NCBI RefSeq assembly: GCF_001648475.1
Contig: NZ_LXSQ01000007.1
Coordinates: forward strand, 62,001-126,000
Origin: Eikenella halliae
GTDB lineage: Bacteria > Pseudomonadota > Gammaproteobacteria > Burkholderiales > Neisseriaceae
Length of the DNA stretch: 64,000 nt
Reading direction: 5' to 3'
Shown here: positions 21,012 to 29,546 of the stretch, one piece after another
Numbering within the stretch: position 1 is the stretch's first letter
Layout of the letters: each line of letters starts with the position of its first letter
Program-made: the position numbers and the translations under genes
The notes under the pieces: generated by a model
Databases searched by the model: none
What the model was told of the DNA's origin: nothing
The model's input: only the letters and a program-made list of their open reading frames with translations

Positions 21012-21644
21012 ATGCCAAGCAAAAAAGACCTCCGCCGCCACTTCCGCCGCCAACGGCAAAGCCTGCCGCCTGACGAACGGCGGCGCGCCGAAAAGCGCAT
21101 CAACAACCTGCTCAAAGGCTACCTGAAACGCGGCAAACGCCTGGCCGTTTATTGGCCCATCGGCAGCGAGCTGCGGCTCGACAGCCTCACCGCCGCCGCC
21201 CGCCAACGCGGCACCGAGCTCTACCTGCCCTACATCGAACCGCGCCGCCTACGCCTGTGGTTTACTCCCTTCCCGCAGCAGGGCCGCCCCGAACGCCGCC
21301 GCCGAGGCAAGCTGCACATCCCCCAGTTTGCCGGACGCAAAATCCGCATCCACAACCTGCACGGTATCGTCATCCCCCTAGTTGGCATCGACCGGCGCGG
21401 CTACCGCCTCGGCCAGGGCGGCGGCTACTATGACGTTACCCTCGCCGCCACCCGCCACCGCCTCTGCCCGCGCAAAATCGGCGTCGGCTTCGCCTGCCAG
21501 GAAACCGACACCCTGCCCGCTGAAAAGCACGATATGCAGCTGGACGACTGGGTGTGCGAAAACGGTATCCGGCATTTCCGCCCAACCTACCGACAACAGC
21601 TGGAAACGGCCGTCAATACAGCAGGGCAAACCAATGCGGTATGA
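21012..21644 (+). CDS. 5-formyltetrahydrofolate cyclo-ligase
   Basis: 210 aa, converting 5-formyl-THF to 5,10-methenyl-THF with ATP. The family signature is GIVIPLVGIDRRGYRLGQGGGYYD, with KKDLRRHFRRQRQSL as the N-terminal helix. The protein is unusually rich in Arg (for example PERRRRGK), which may only reflect GC-rich codons. An uptake word is read in frame as GYLK near residue 36. It follows the Kef-like gene by 6 bp and ends before the palindromic terminator at 21722-21757. Confidence 0.85.
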   Translation: MPSKKDLRRHFRRQRQSLPPDERRRAEKRINNLLKGYLKRGKRLAVYWPIGSELRLDSLTAAARQRGTELYLPYIEPRRLRLWFTPFPQQGRPERRRRGKLHIPQFAGRKIRIHNLHGIVIPLVGIDRRGYRLGQGGGYYDVTLAATRHRLCPRKIGVGFACQETDTLPAEKHDMQLDDWVCENGIRHFRPTYRQQLETAVNTAGQTNAV

Positions 21645-21721
21645 AACGTTTGAACATGAATTGAAATAATCCTGCTGCCGATAAAATTACCGAAGAAACC
21701 CACCCTTTGGATTCATTGGAC

Positions 21722-21757
21722 AAAAAAAGGCTACCTGAAATTTCAGGTAGCCTTTTC
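21722..21757. terminator. Bidirectional inverted uptake-word terminator
   Basis: AAAAAAAGGCTACCTGAAA is directly joined to TTTCAGGTAGCCTTTTC, giving a tight hairpin with A/T runs on both sides. It is placed between the convergent cyclo-ligase and purine permease genes. Confidence 0.85.
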
Positions 21758-21774
21758 TATTATTCAAATGTGCC

Positions 21775-23112
21775 TTACGCCCCCAAAAACCAGAATTTCA
21801 ATGCCCACAGCACGGCCACGCCCCACACCATCGGCGGTACGTCGCGGAATCGGCCGCAGCACAATTTCACCAAGGCATAGCTGATGAAGCCCATGGCGAT
21901 GCCGTCGGCAATCGAATAGGAGAAAGGCATAAACACCATGGTGAGGAAGGCGGGCGCGGCTTCGGTCATGTCGTGCCAGTCGATTTCGGTAGCCGAGCGC
22001 ATCATGTGGATGCCGATATACAGCAGCGCGGGCGCGGTGGCGAAGGCGGGCACGGCTTCGGCCAGCGGCGAAAACCACAGGCAGGCGAGCATCAGCACGC
22101 CCACGGTAACGGCAGTAAGCCCAGTTCGGCCGCCCGCAGCCACGCCGGAGGCGCTTTCCACATAGGGCGTGGTGGAGGAAGTGCCCAGTGCCGCCCCGGC
22201 CACGATGGCCACGGAATCGGCAAACAGGGCTTTTTTCAGGCGCGGCAGTTTGCCGTTTTCCAACAGGCCGGCACGGTGCGCCACGCCCACCAGCGTGCCG
22301 GTGCTGTCGAACAAATCCACTAGGAAAAAGACGAAAATCACCGCAATCAGGCTACCTGAAAATAGATGGTTGAAATCCATCTGCATAAAGGTGGGCGCCA
22401 TGCTGGGAATGGCCGATACCACGCGCTCGAAGCGGGTCAGCCCCAGCGGTACCGCCAGCAGGGTAACGCCCAAAATGCCGATGATGATGGCGCCGCGCAC
22501 ACGGAAATAATCCAGCACCACGATGATGAAAAAGCCCAGCAACGCCAAGAGCATCGGCCAATTCGGCGTATACACGCCCGGCTGCCCTTCCACCGGCAGG
22601 CGGAATTCGCCCATGTGCACCAGCGTGGCCTCATTGCCCACCACCACGCCCGAGCCTTTGAGCGTAATCAGCGCCAAAAACAGGCCGATACCGGCGGCAA
22701 TCGCCATTTTCAGGCTCATCGGCAGCGCGTTCACCAACATTTCGCGCACTTTCAAAAAGCTGAACAAAATAAAGATGATGCCGGACACAAACACCGCCGC
22801 CAGCGCCACCTGCCACGGCACGCCCATGCCTTTGACCACGCTGAAGGTGAAATAGGCATTCAGCCCCATGCCGGGCGCCAGCGCAATTGGATAGTTGGCC
22901 AGCGCGCCCATAATCAGGCAGCCGATGGCGGCGGAAATACAGGTAGCCACAAATACCGCGCCAAAATCCATCCCCGCCTGCGACAGGGTGTGCGGATTCA
23001 CCACGACGATGTAGCACATGGTGAGGAAAGTGGTCAGCCCCGCCATCAGCTCGGTGCGGATGGTGGTTTTATTTTCGGAAAGTTTGAAATAACGGTCTAG
23101 AAAGGATTGCAT
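21775..23112 (-). CDS. Guanine/hypoxanthine (adenine) permease, AzgA-like NCS2 family
   Basis: 445-aa inner-membrane protein with about 12-14 helices. Motifs typical of the AzgA/PbuG branch: ELMAGLTTFLTMCYIVVVNP at the N-terminus, PIALAPGMGLNAYFTFSVV, DLFDSTGTLVGVA and GTSSTTPYVESASGVAAGGRTGLTAV. These proteins take up purine bases with protons. Which purine is carried cannot be read from sequence. An uptake word lies within the gene (about 22348), encoding SGSL. The gene is monocistronic. Confidence 0.87.
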   Translation of the reverse strand: MQSFLDRYFKLSENKTTIRTELMAGLTTFLTMCYIVVVNPHTLSQAGMDFGAVFVATCISAAIGCLIMGALANYPIALAPGMGLNAYFTFSVVKGMGVPWQVALAAVFVSGIIFILFSFLKVREMLVNALPMSLKMAIAAGIGLFLALITLKGSGVVVGNEATLVHMGEFRLPVEGQPGVYTPNWPMLLALLGFFIIVVLDYFRVRGAIIIGILGVTLLAVPLGLTRFERVVSAIPSMAPTFMQMDFNHLFSGSLIAVIFVFFLVDLFDSTGTLVGVAHRAGLLENGKLPRLKKALFADSVAIVAGAALGTSSTTPYVESASGVAAGGRTGLTAVTVGVLMLACLWFSPLAEAVPAFATAPALLYIGIHMMRSATEIDWHDMTEAAPAFLTMVFMPFSYSIADGIAMGFISYALVKLCCGRFRDVPPMVWGVAVLWALKFWFLGA

Positions 23113-23180
23113 GATGTTTCAAGTGTGGTTGGGAAAAAGGGTTGAGATAAAGGTTTCTTGCAGGATTAAGCTCCGGTTTT

Positions 23181-23227
23181 ATTTTCAGGTAGCCTCAAGG
23201 ATTGCCTGCGGAAGGCTACCTGAAAAC
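23181..23227. repeat. Inverted uptake-word pair
   Basis: TTTTCAGGTAGCCT at about 23181 and AGGCTACCTGAAAA at about 23214 lie between the start of the purine permease gene and the end of the following minus-strand gene. It probably terminates that upstream gene. Confidence 0.65.
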
Positions 23228-23233
23228 TATCCG

Positions 23234-23746
23234 CTATCGATCTTTGCTGCCGGAATGCAAGGCTAACCGCGCCATCCATTCGGCAATCTGTTCTGCTTCG
23301 GCAACCTGCCGGGGGTGGCTGGTTATCCAAGATTGAGTCTGCTCGTGTAGCGGCATAATCGGCTGTTTGTCGTTTGACTGCTCCAGCGTTTGGCGCATGA
23401 GGGTCCGCCCGGCAATATCGCGATAAGCGCATAAATCTGCTTGGTTTCCCGCATAGCATTGCACAATATAGCCAACAAACTGCCGCATTACCCGCCCGCG
23501 AATTTCGCTTTCCCAGCGGGCTGCCTGCTGTTTGTCCGCAAGCAGCCGGTCGAACTCTCTCTGCTGCTCCGGCGTCATGGCAAGAACGTGATCCACTACC
23601 AGGCTGGATGCTTGATCACCCAAATATTGGGCGGCCATCCGTGCCTGCCGGGCAAACGCCAACTGATCAAGCCTTTCGGCATCCTTCGCGTAAGCCGGTG
23701 CAAGCAAGCATAGCGATAATGCCGCCGCCATCATTTGCTTCATCAT
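23234..23746 (-). CDS. Exported protein of unknown family, intact paralogue of the pseudogene at 24146
   Basis: 170 aa from ATG 23746; the next codon is also ATG, and the exact start is unclear because an uptake word abuts the ATG. The signal peptide is MMKQMMAAALSLCLLAPAYA. The helical mature part has a paired-Cys motif CYAGNQADLCAYRD and a C-terminal PLHEQTQSWITSHPR. The same two motifs occur in the broken gene 400 bp upstream on the same strand (CYAGNAARLCAYRD and PLNAQTHAWIWQNPR), so the pair is a tandem duplication. Function unknown; periplasmic location inferred. Confidence 0.65.
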   Translation of the reverse strand: MMKQMMAAALSLCLLAPAYAKDAERLDQLAFARQARMAAQYLGDQASSLVVDHVLAMTPEQQREFDRLLADKQQAARWESEIRGRVMRQFVGYIVQCYAGNQADLCAYRDIAGRTLMRQTLEQSNDKQPIMPLHEQTQSWITSHPRQVAEAEQIAEWMARLALHSGSKDR

Positions 23747-23841
23747 TTTCAGGTAGCCCCTGTCTCTTTTGCTTTGTGTTTGACGCGTTATAAAAGCTAC
23801 CTGAAAACATCTGCCAAACATTTTTCAGGTAGCCTCAGTAG

Positions 23842-24033
23842 TTAGCCGCGCGGCTGGCGTACAGTTTTATCCGTCCAATCAACTAGCTCGTATAAGCCGT
23901 CAGCGCCGCTGTACGGTACGTCCGACAGCAGAGCGAGGCTATGCACTTGTCCGGCCTGTGCGGTTTGCGCCATGCCGCTGCCGCAAGCCACCGCTAAGAT
24001 ATCAGCCAACAGGGTGTGTTTGAATTTCATCAT
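23842..24033 (-). CDS. Possible small exported protein between the two paralogues
   Basis: 63 codons starting at ATG-ATG 24033 with an AAAGGGAT ribosome-binding site. The N-terminus MMKFKHTLLADILAVACGSGMAQTAQA looks like a signal peptide, although it has an acidic residue within the hydrophobic stretch, leaving a 37-residue mature peptide ending TVRQPRG. It could be a real short protein or the degraded start of a larger one. No relatives recognised. An uptake word sits directly past its stop. Confidence 0.4.
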   Translation of the reverse strand: MMKFKHTLLADILAVACGSGMAQTAQAGQVHSLALLSDVPYSGADGLYELVDWTDKTVRQPRG

Positions 24034-24145
24034 GTTATCCCTTTCTACATGCCCGACAAGTACGATTGTACGACTAAAACGCTAACAGGCTACCTGAAAA
24101 TATGTACCTCAAATCAGTGGCAAGCAAATACCAAAGCGCACTGAT

Positions 24146-24628
24146 TTACAAACCAGCCTCACGGATTATCGCAGTTATTTCAGCTGCCGCCTGCTCCGAC
24201 AATCGGGGGTTCTGCCATATCCAGGCGTGGGTTTGCGCATTGAGCGGCACAACCCGCTGCCGATCGCCAGCTTGTTTCATAACAAATTCAAATATCTGAT
24301 GGAAATACATATCGCGATAGGCACACAATCTAGCCGCATTGCCGGCATAACAGCGATTCATATAGGCAGGCCAGGTTTGCATGAGCTGGCGCCGAGTCCT
24401 TTGATTAAACGCATTTTCTGCCTGTTTACTTGTATTCAGCCACCGCTCTTGTTCGGGCGACATTACGGCCAAATTCGCCAGCACGATATTGCTCAGCTCG
24501 TTTTCAATATATTCGCTCGTTAGCTGAACCTGCTGATAGATTTCATCCTGGTCGAAATCCTGCTAATTTTCGGCACAGGCAGGGGCAAGCAACAAACCCA
24601 ATAGCGCGGTTATCGCGATTTTCTTCAT
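24146..24628 (-). pseudogene. Exported-protein gene inactivated by an in-frame amber codon
   Basis: The frame begins at ATG 24628 behind GGAAGGAT and encodes a signal peptide (MKKIAITALLGLLLAPACA), then EN and a TAG at 24565-24563 (codon 22). The same frame then continues unbroken for 139 codons to TAA at 24146. That remainder keeps the family motifs CYAGNAARLCAYRD and PLNAQTHAWIWQNPR seen in the intact paralogue. A single base change would restore a 160-aa protein. It is therefore a recent nonsense mutant, unless a sequencing error or a suppressor tRNA is involved. The mature part could only be re-initiated inside, without its export signal. Confidence 0.75.
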
Positions 24629-24666
24629 GCTTATCCTTCCTAGTAAATTTTCAGGTAGCCTGTTGT

Positions 24667-25992
24667 TTACTCCACCAACTCGCCGCGTAACGAGAAGGTG
24701 AAGGCTTCGGTGATTTTGATCTCTACCATTTGATTGATGAGCGACACATCGCCGGTAAAGTTCACCACGCGGTTGTTGGCGGTACGGGCTTGAAGCTGGT
24801 CGGGATCTTTTTTGGAGATGCCTTCCACCAGACAGCGCTGCACTGTGCCGAGCATGGTTTGGTTGATGCGGGCGGTTTCGGCTTCAATCACTTCGTTCAG
24901 TGCTTCCAAGCGGCGCACTTTTTCTTCGTGCGGCGTGTCGTCGGGCAGGTTGGCCGCGGGCGTGCCGGGGCGCGGGCTGTAAATAAAGACGAAGCTCAAA
25001 TCGAAGGTGATGTCTTTTACCAGCTTCAGCGTTTGCTCGAACTCGCGTTCGGTTTCGCCGGGGAAGCCGACGATGAAGTCGCTGCTCAGGCACAAATCGG
25101 GGCGGATGGCCCGCAGTTTGCGGATGATAGATTTGTATTCCAAGGCGGTGTAGCCGCGTTTCATCGCGCTCAATACGCGGTCGGAACCGCTCTGAATCGG
25201 CAAGTGCAGGTGCGACACCAACTTGGGCAGGTCGCGGTAGCATTCGATGATGGCATCGGAAAATTCGCGCGGGTGGCTGGTGGTAAAGCGCAGGCGTTCG
25301 ATACCGGGAATTTCGTGGACAATGCGCAGAAGGGTGGCAAAATCGCAGATTTCGCCGTTGTCCATTTCGCCGCGATAGGCGTTCACATTCTGCCCCAACA
25401 GGTTGATTTCTTTCACGCCTTGCTGCGCCAGTCCGGCGATTTCGGTCAGCACGTCGTTCAGCGGGCGGGAGAATTCTTCGCCACGTGTGTAGGGCACCAC
25501 GCAGAAGCTGCAATATTTGGAGCAGCCTTCCATGATGGAGATGAACGCGCTGCCGCCTTCCACACGCGCGGGGGGCAGGTGGTCGAATTTTTCGATTTCA
25601 GGGAAGGAAATATCGACTTGCGACAAGCCGGTGGTTTCTTTGTCCACAATCATTTTGGGCAGGCGGTGTAGGGTTTGCGGGCCGAACACCACGTCCACAT
25701 AGGGCGCGCGCTCGATAATCGCCTCGCCTTCCTGCGACGCCACGCAGCCGGCCACGCCGATGATGAGGTTAGGGTTTTTCTGTTTGAGCGGTTTGACGCG
25801 GCCGAGGTCGGAAAACACTTTTTCCTGTGCTTTTTCGCGCACGGAGCAGGTGTTGAAGAGGATGATGTCGGCGTTGTCGGGTTCGGCAACCTGTTCAATG
25901 CCGCCGTGTTCTTCGGCGAGGACGGCGAGCATTTTTTCGCTGTCGTATTCGTTCATTTGGCAGCCGAAGGTGCGGATAAAGACTTTTTTCAT
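24667..25992 (-). CDS. miaB: tRNA-2-methylthio-N6-dimethylallyladenosine synthase
   Basis: 441 aa radical-SAM methylthiotransferase that adds the 2-methylthio group to i6A37 of tRNAs. The N-terminal UPF0004 domain carries the auxiliary-cluster cysteines (about 11, 49 and 83: TFGCQMNEYDSE, FNTCSVREKA, VAGCVASQ). The radical-SAM cluster is Cys157, 161, 164 (EGCSKYCSFCVVPYTRG). A TRAM domain ends the protein (TRANNRVVNFTG...). Length is normal. It precedes an inverted uptake-word hairpin (26115-26164) that separates it from the end of the nuo operon upstream. Confidence 0.95.
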   Translation of the reverse strand: MKKVFIRTFGCQMNEYDSEKMLAVLAEEHGGIEQVAEPDNADIILFNTCSVREKAQEKVFSDLGRVKPLKQKNPNLIIGVAGCVASQEGEAIIERAPYVDVVFGPQTLHRLPKMIVDKETTGLSQVDISFPEIEKFDHLPPARVEGGSAFISIMEGCSKYCSFCVVPYTRGEEFSRPLNDVLTEIAGLAQQGVKEINLLGQNVNAYRGEMDNGEICDFATLLRIVHEIPGIERLRFTTSHPREFSDAIIECYRDLPKLVSHLHLPIQSGSDRVLSAMKRGYTALEYKSIIRKLRAIRPDLCLSSDFIVGFPGETEREFEQTLKLVKDITFDLSFVFIYSPRPGTPAANLPDDTPHEEKVRRLEALNEVIEAETARINQTMLGTVQRCLVEGISKKDPDQLQARTANNRVVNFTGDVSLINQMVEIKITEAFTFSLRGELVE

Positions 25993-26114
25993 GGTTTGGT
26001 TCTTCTTTCAGGTATCCCGTAATTGCGGGGCTGATGGTTTGCGGAGGCGGCATTATACGCAGTGCGCCTCAGGATGAAAAGGCGGAATTAAAACAAAATG
26101 ATGTAGCATGATTT

Positions 26115-26164
26115 AAGGCTACCTGAAATCCTGTTAAAGCGAGGGATTTTTCAGGTAGCCTTAT
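26115..26164 (-). terminator. Inverted uptake-word hairpin at the end of the nuo operon
   Basis: AAGGCTACCTGAAA and its inverse with a 24-nt spacer, just downstream of the last gene of the nuo cluster on the minus strand. Confidence 0.65.
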
Positions 26165-26181
26165 TGCATGAGGCGGCGGGC

Positions 26182-26481
26182 TTATTCGCGGTTGCGGCCG
26201 TGCCAAAAATAGCGCAGTACGAAGCCGGGAAAGGCGAATACCAAATAAAGGCACACCACCGCCACATAAAACTGCCAATACTGGCGGTGCACGCTACCGG
26301 CCTGTGCCTCCAACATATAGGCCAGCAAGGCCACAAAGGCGAAACCGGCCAGCAACTCCGGTAAATGATGGCCGAAATGTTTTTCAGGTAGCCTTTTGAG
26401 GCCGAACCAGCGCTGCGTAACAAACGGCAGGTTGGCGCACACCAAGGCCACCAGCAACAGCAGATACATCGCCGCCGTCAT
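26182..26481 (-). CDS. DUF2818 membrane protein, last gene of the nuo cluster
   Basis: 99 aa with three hydrophobic segments. LLVALVCANLPFVTQR, EAQAGSVHRQYWQFYVAVVCLYLVFAFPGFVLRYF is the DUF2818 pattern; this family sits directly after nuoN in many betaproteobacteria and is suspected to help assemble or anchor complex I, but no role is proven. It starts 25 bp after nuoN. An uptake word is read in frame as RLPEK. Confidence 0.8.
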   Translation of the reverse strand: MTAAMYLLLLVALVCANLPFVTQRWFGLKRLPEKHFGHHLPELLAGFAFVALLAYMLEAQAGSVHRQYWQFYVAVVCLYLVFAFPGFVLRYFWHGRNRE

Positions 26482-26505
26482 CGCCCTGCCCTACCCAATA
26501 TTGGT

Positions 26506-27951
26506 TTAGAAGGTTTTTGCCAGCGCATATACGCACCAATCCATCAGCAGGCTCGGCATCAGGCCGAACAGAAGCAAAGCCAAGGCGCAGGCCGAAAGCA
26601 CTACCCTGCCCCCTACACACATAGCCGGAGCTTGTGCCGGCTCGGCAGATTCGTCCATATACATCACTTTCACCACGCGCAGGTAGTAGAACGCGCCAAT
26701 CAGCGACATCACCACCGCAAACACTGCCGGCCACACAAAGCCTTGACCCACCAATGCTTTCAACACGCTGAATTTGGCATAGAACCCGGCCAGCGGCGGA
26801 ATACCGGCCATGCTGAACATCACCAGCAGCATCAGGAAGGCATACCAGGGATGGCGTTGGTTCAGGCCAGCCAAATCGGCGATTTCCTCGCAATCACGCC
26901 CTTCGCGCGAGAGCAGCATCAGCACGCCGAAGCCGGTGAGCGCCATCAGTGCATAGGTAAGCGCGTAATACAGTGCGGCGCTGAAGCCTTCAAGGCCGCC
27001 CATAAACGCCAGCAGCACGAAGCCCATATGCGACACCGTGGAGTAAGCCAGCATACGTTTGATATTGGTCTGCATCACGGCAGCCAAGTTGCCCACCAAG
27101 AGCGAAGCCAGCGCCAACATATTCAGCATCGGCACCCAATCGGTGTGCAGTGCGCCCAAGCCGGTAACCAGAATGCGGAAGGCAAACACTGCGGCCGCGA
27201 TTTTCGGCGCCGTGCCCACCAGCGCGGTAACCGCGGTGCTGGAGCCGTGATACACGTCCGGCACCCACATATGGAACGGCACGGCACCCAGCTTGAACGC
27301 CACCGCCACCACCACAAACACCAAACCCAGCTTCAGCAGCCACGGATTGGCCGACTGCCCCAACCCTGCCATCAGCACTTCCGGCAAGAGCAGCGAGCCG
27401 GTTGCGCCGTAAATCATGGAAATGCCGTACAGCAGCAGGCCGGAAGCCAGCGCACCGAGCACGAAATACTTCAATGCCGCCTCGCTGGCGCGGGTATCCT
27501 CGCGGCGCAGCGCAATCAGCGCATACAGCGACAACGATAGGAGTTCCAAACCGATATACAGGGTGAGGAAATGGTTGGCGCTCACCATCACGCACATACC
27601 CAGCAGCGCAAACATAGTGAGCGAATAGAATTCGCCTTTATAAATTTGGCGCGCTTTCAGGTAGCCCCTCGACACCACGAACAGCACCAGCACCACGGCA
27701 TAAACCGCGAGCTTGGCCACATACGACATACCGTCCAACACAAACATCGCATTGAAGGTTTCCACCGGCTCTCCCGGCCATAAAGCTACCTGAAAAACCG
27801 CAGCAGCCAGCACGCCCAATATGGCCAGGCCGGCAGTGATGCCGCGCTTTTCGTCCGGCAGCCACAAATCCACCAGCAGCACCGCGCACAATGCCGTGAG
27901 CAGCACGATTTCGGGCATGGCGGGGATTAAGTTCAGATCAGTCCAGTTCAT
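26506..27951 (-). CDS. nuoN: NADH-quinone oxidoreductase subunit N
   Basis: 481-aa antiporter-like membrane subunit of complex I with about 14 helices. Family features include YIGLELLSLSLYALIAL (conserved Glu in TM5), MIYGATGSLLLPE, FKLGAVPFHMWVPDVYHGSS (Lys and His of the proton channel) and AYSTVSHMGFVLLAF. It ends the core nuo series and begins 9 bp after nuoM. Two uptake-like words are read in frame (FQVALWPGE and SRGYLKARQ). Confidence 0.95.
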   Translation of the reverse strand: MNWTDLNLIPAMPEIVLLTALCAVLLVDLWLPDEKRGITAGLAILGVLAAAVFQVALWPGEPVETFNAMFVLDGMSYVAKLAVYAVVLVLFVVSRGYLKARQIYKGEFYSLTMFALLGMCVMVSANHFLTLYIGLELLSLSLYALIALRREDTRASEAALKYFVLGALASGLLLYGISMIYGATGSLLLPEVLMAGLGQSANPWLLKLGLVFVVVAVAFKLGAVPFHMWVPDVYHGSSTAVTALVGTAPKIAAAVFAFRILVTGLGALHTDWVPMLNMLALASLLVGNLAAVMQTNIKRMLAYSTVSHMGFVLLAFMGGLEGFSAALYYALTYALMALTGFGVLMLLSREGRDCEEIADLAGLNQRHPWYAFLMLLVMFSMAGIPPLAGFYAKFSVLKALVGQGFVWPAVFAVVMSLIGAFYYLRVVKVMYMDESAEPAQAPAMCVGGRVVLSACALALLLFGLMPSLLMDWCVYALAKTF

Positions 27952-27960
27952 TCACACACC

Positions 27961-29463
27961 TCAAATCTTGCTTTGCGCCACATGCGCGATCAAATCGTTA
28001 GCCGCCTGATGCACCACGGCGATAAACGGCTCCGGCCACAGGCCCATGCCCAGCACGGCGGCGGCGAGGATGGCCAGGATGGCGAATTCGCGCCGGTTGA
28101 TGTCTTTTATTTCGGCCACATGCGGGTTGGTTACCGCGCCGAAAATCACGCGTTTGTACATCCACAGCGTGTAGGCCGCGCCCAAAATCAGCGTCAATGC
28201 CGCCAGCGCGCCGGTAAGCAGGTTGTAGTTCACCGCACCCATAATCACCATAAATTCGCCCACGAAGCCGGAAGTGGCGGGCAGGCCGGCGTTCGCCATG
28301 GCAAACAGCATCATAAAAGCGGCAAATTTCGGCATCACGGTAACCACGCCGCCGTAGTCGGCAATGTTGCGGCTGTGCAGGCGGTCGTACATCACGCCGA
28401 TGCAGAAGAACATGGCGGCGGAAACGAAGCCGTGCGAAACCATCTGCATAATCGCACCTTTCAGCGCCCACGGCTGCAACTGCACCTGATTGGTAAACAA
28501 GAACATGCCCAAGGTAGCGAAACCCATGTGGCTGATCGAGGAATAGGCCACCAGTTTTTTCATATCGGTTTGTACCAAAGCCACCATGCCGATGTAAATC
28601 ACCGCAATCAGGCTGAGCACGATGATGGCGGGGGCAAAATAGCGCGACGCATCAGGCAGGATGGGCAGGATGAAGCGCAGAAAGCCGTATGCGCCGAGTT
28701 TCAGCGTAATAGCCGCCAGCACCATCGAACCGCCGGTGGGCGCTTCCACGTGCGCATCGGGCAACCAAGTGTGCACCGGAAACATCGGCACTTTCACCGC
28801 AAACGACAGGAAGAAGGCGGCAAACAGAATCTGTTGGGTAAACAACGGAATTTGTTTGATATTTTGGAAATCTTCAATCGCGAAGCTGCCGCCGGTTTGC
28901 AGCGACAAATACACCAAGGCCACCAGCATCAGCAGCGAGCCCATCAGCGTGTAGAGGAAGAGTTTTACCGAGGCATACACGCGGCGCGGCCCGCCCCATA
29001 CGCCGATAATCAGATACAGCGGAATCAGCATGCCTTCGAAGAAAATATAGAACAGCATGGCATCGCGGGCGGCAAACGCGCCGTTGATCAGGCCGGACAT
29101 AATCAGGAAGGCCGCCATGTATTGCGCCACCTTTTTCTGAATCACTTCCCAGCCCGCAAGCACCACCATCAACGTGATGAAGGCGTTGAGGATGACAAAC
29201 AGCACGGAAATGCCGTCCACGCCCAGCGCGTAGTTGATGTTGAGCGCAGGAATCCACGCATAAAACTCGGCAAACTGAAAGCCGCCGCTCAAGCGGTCGA
29301 ACTGCGTAAACAGCGGCAACGTAACCAGAAAACCGGCCAGCGCGCCAACAAAAGCCAGTATCCGCGCCAAGGGGGCACGGCGGTCGCAGCCGGTAGCCAG
29401 CACCAATAATCCGGCGGCTATCGGCAGCCAGATTGCCAAGCTGAGAAGATGGTTAGAAAACAT
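27961..29463 (-). CDS. nuoM: NADH-quinone oxidoreductase subunit M
   Basis: 500-aa proton-pumping membrane subunit from ATG 29463 (MFSNHLLSLAIWLPI). An upstream in-frame extension reads through an uptake word and is not used. Motifs: FFEGMLIPLYLIIGVWGG (TM5 Glu), VKVPMFPVHTWLPDAHVEAPTGGSMVLA, MKKLVAYSSISHMGFATLG. It is separated from nuoL by three unrelated genes. A Neisseria-type uptake word lies at 29519-29530, about 55 bp ahead of the start. Confidence 0.95.
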   Translation of the reverse strand: MFSNHLLSLAIWLPIAAGLLVLATGCDRRAPLARILAFVGALAGFLVTLPLFTQFDRLSGGFQFAEFYAWIPALNINYALGVDGISVLFVILNAFITLMVVLAGWEVIQKKVAQYMAAFLIMSGLINGAFAARDAMLFYIFFEGMLIPLYLIIGVWGGPRRVYASVKLFLYTLMGSLLMLVALVYLSLQTGGSFAIEDFQNIKQIPLFTQQILFAAFFLSFAVKVPMFPVHTWLPDAHVEAPTGGSMVLAAITLKLGAYGFLRFILPILPDASRYFAPAIIVLSLIAVIYIGMVALVQTDMKKLVAYSSISHMGFATLGMFLFTNQVQLQPWALKGAIMQMVSHGFVSAAMFFCIGVMYDRLHSRNIADYGGVVTVMPKFAAFMMLFAMANAGLPATSGFVGEFMVIMGAVNYNLLTGALAALTLILGAAYTLWMYKRVIFGAVTNPHVAEIKDINRREFAILAILAAAVLGMGLWPEPFIAVVHQAANDLIAHVAQSKI

Positions 29464-29518
29464 AGTTGTAACCTGTGGTTTGAATAAATAAATCGTCGTT
29501 TTTCTGCGTTTGCCGCTT

Positions 29519-29530
29519 TTCAGACGGCCT
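29519..29530 (-). repeat. Neisseria-dialect DNA uptake word (AG-DUS)
   Basis: Exact reverse complement of AGGCCGTCTGAA. It is the first of 13 exact AG-DUS copies seen in this window. The others are at 31137, 31354, 33551, 34041, 34432, 36320, 36791, 40182, 40235, 41621, 41666 and 41731 (start positions). All lie within the nuo cluster. Ten-base core matches also occur at about 39080, 39315 and 42383. Confidence 0.85.
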
Positions 29531-29546
29531 CTAAATAATGCTGTTT

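Noticed and set aside
19092..21206. 704-codon open frame on the minus strand opposite the Kef-type antiporter gene
   Set aside because: It is antisense to a clear membrane-transporter gene, rich in His/Gln/Gly as expected from reverse reading of GC-rich codons, and has no recognisable domain.
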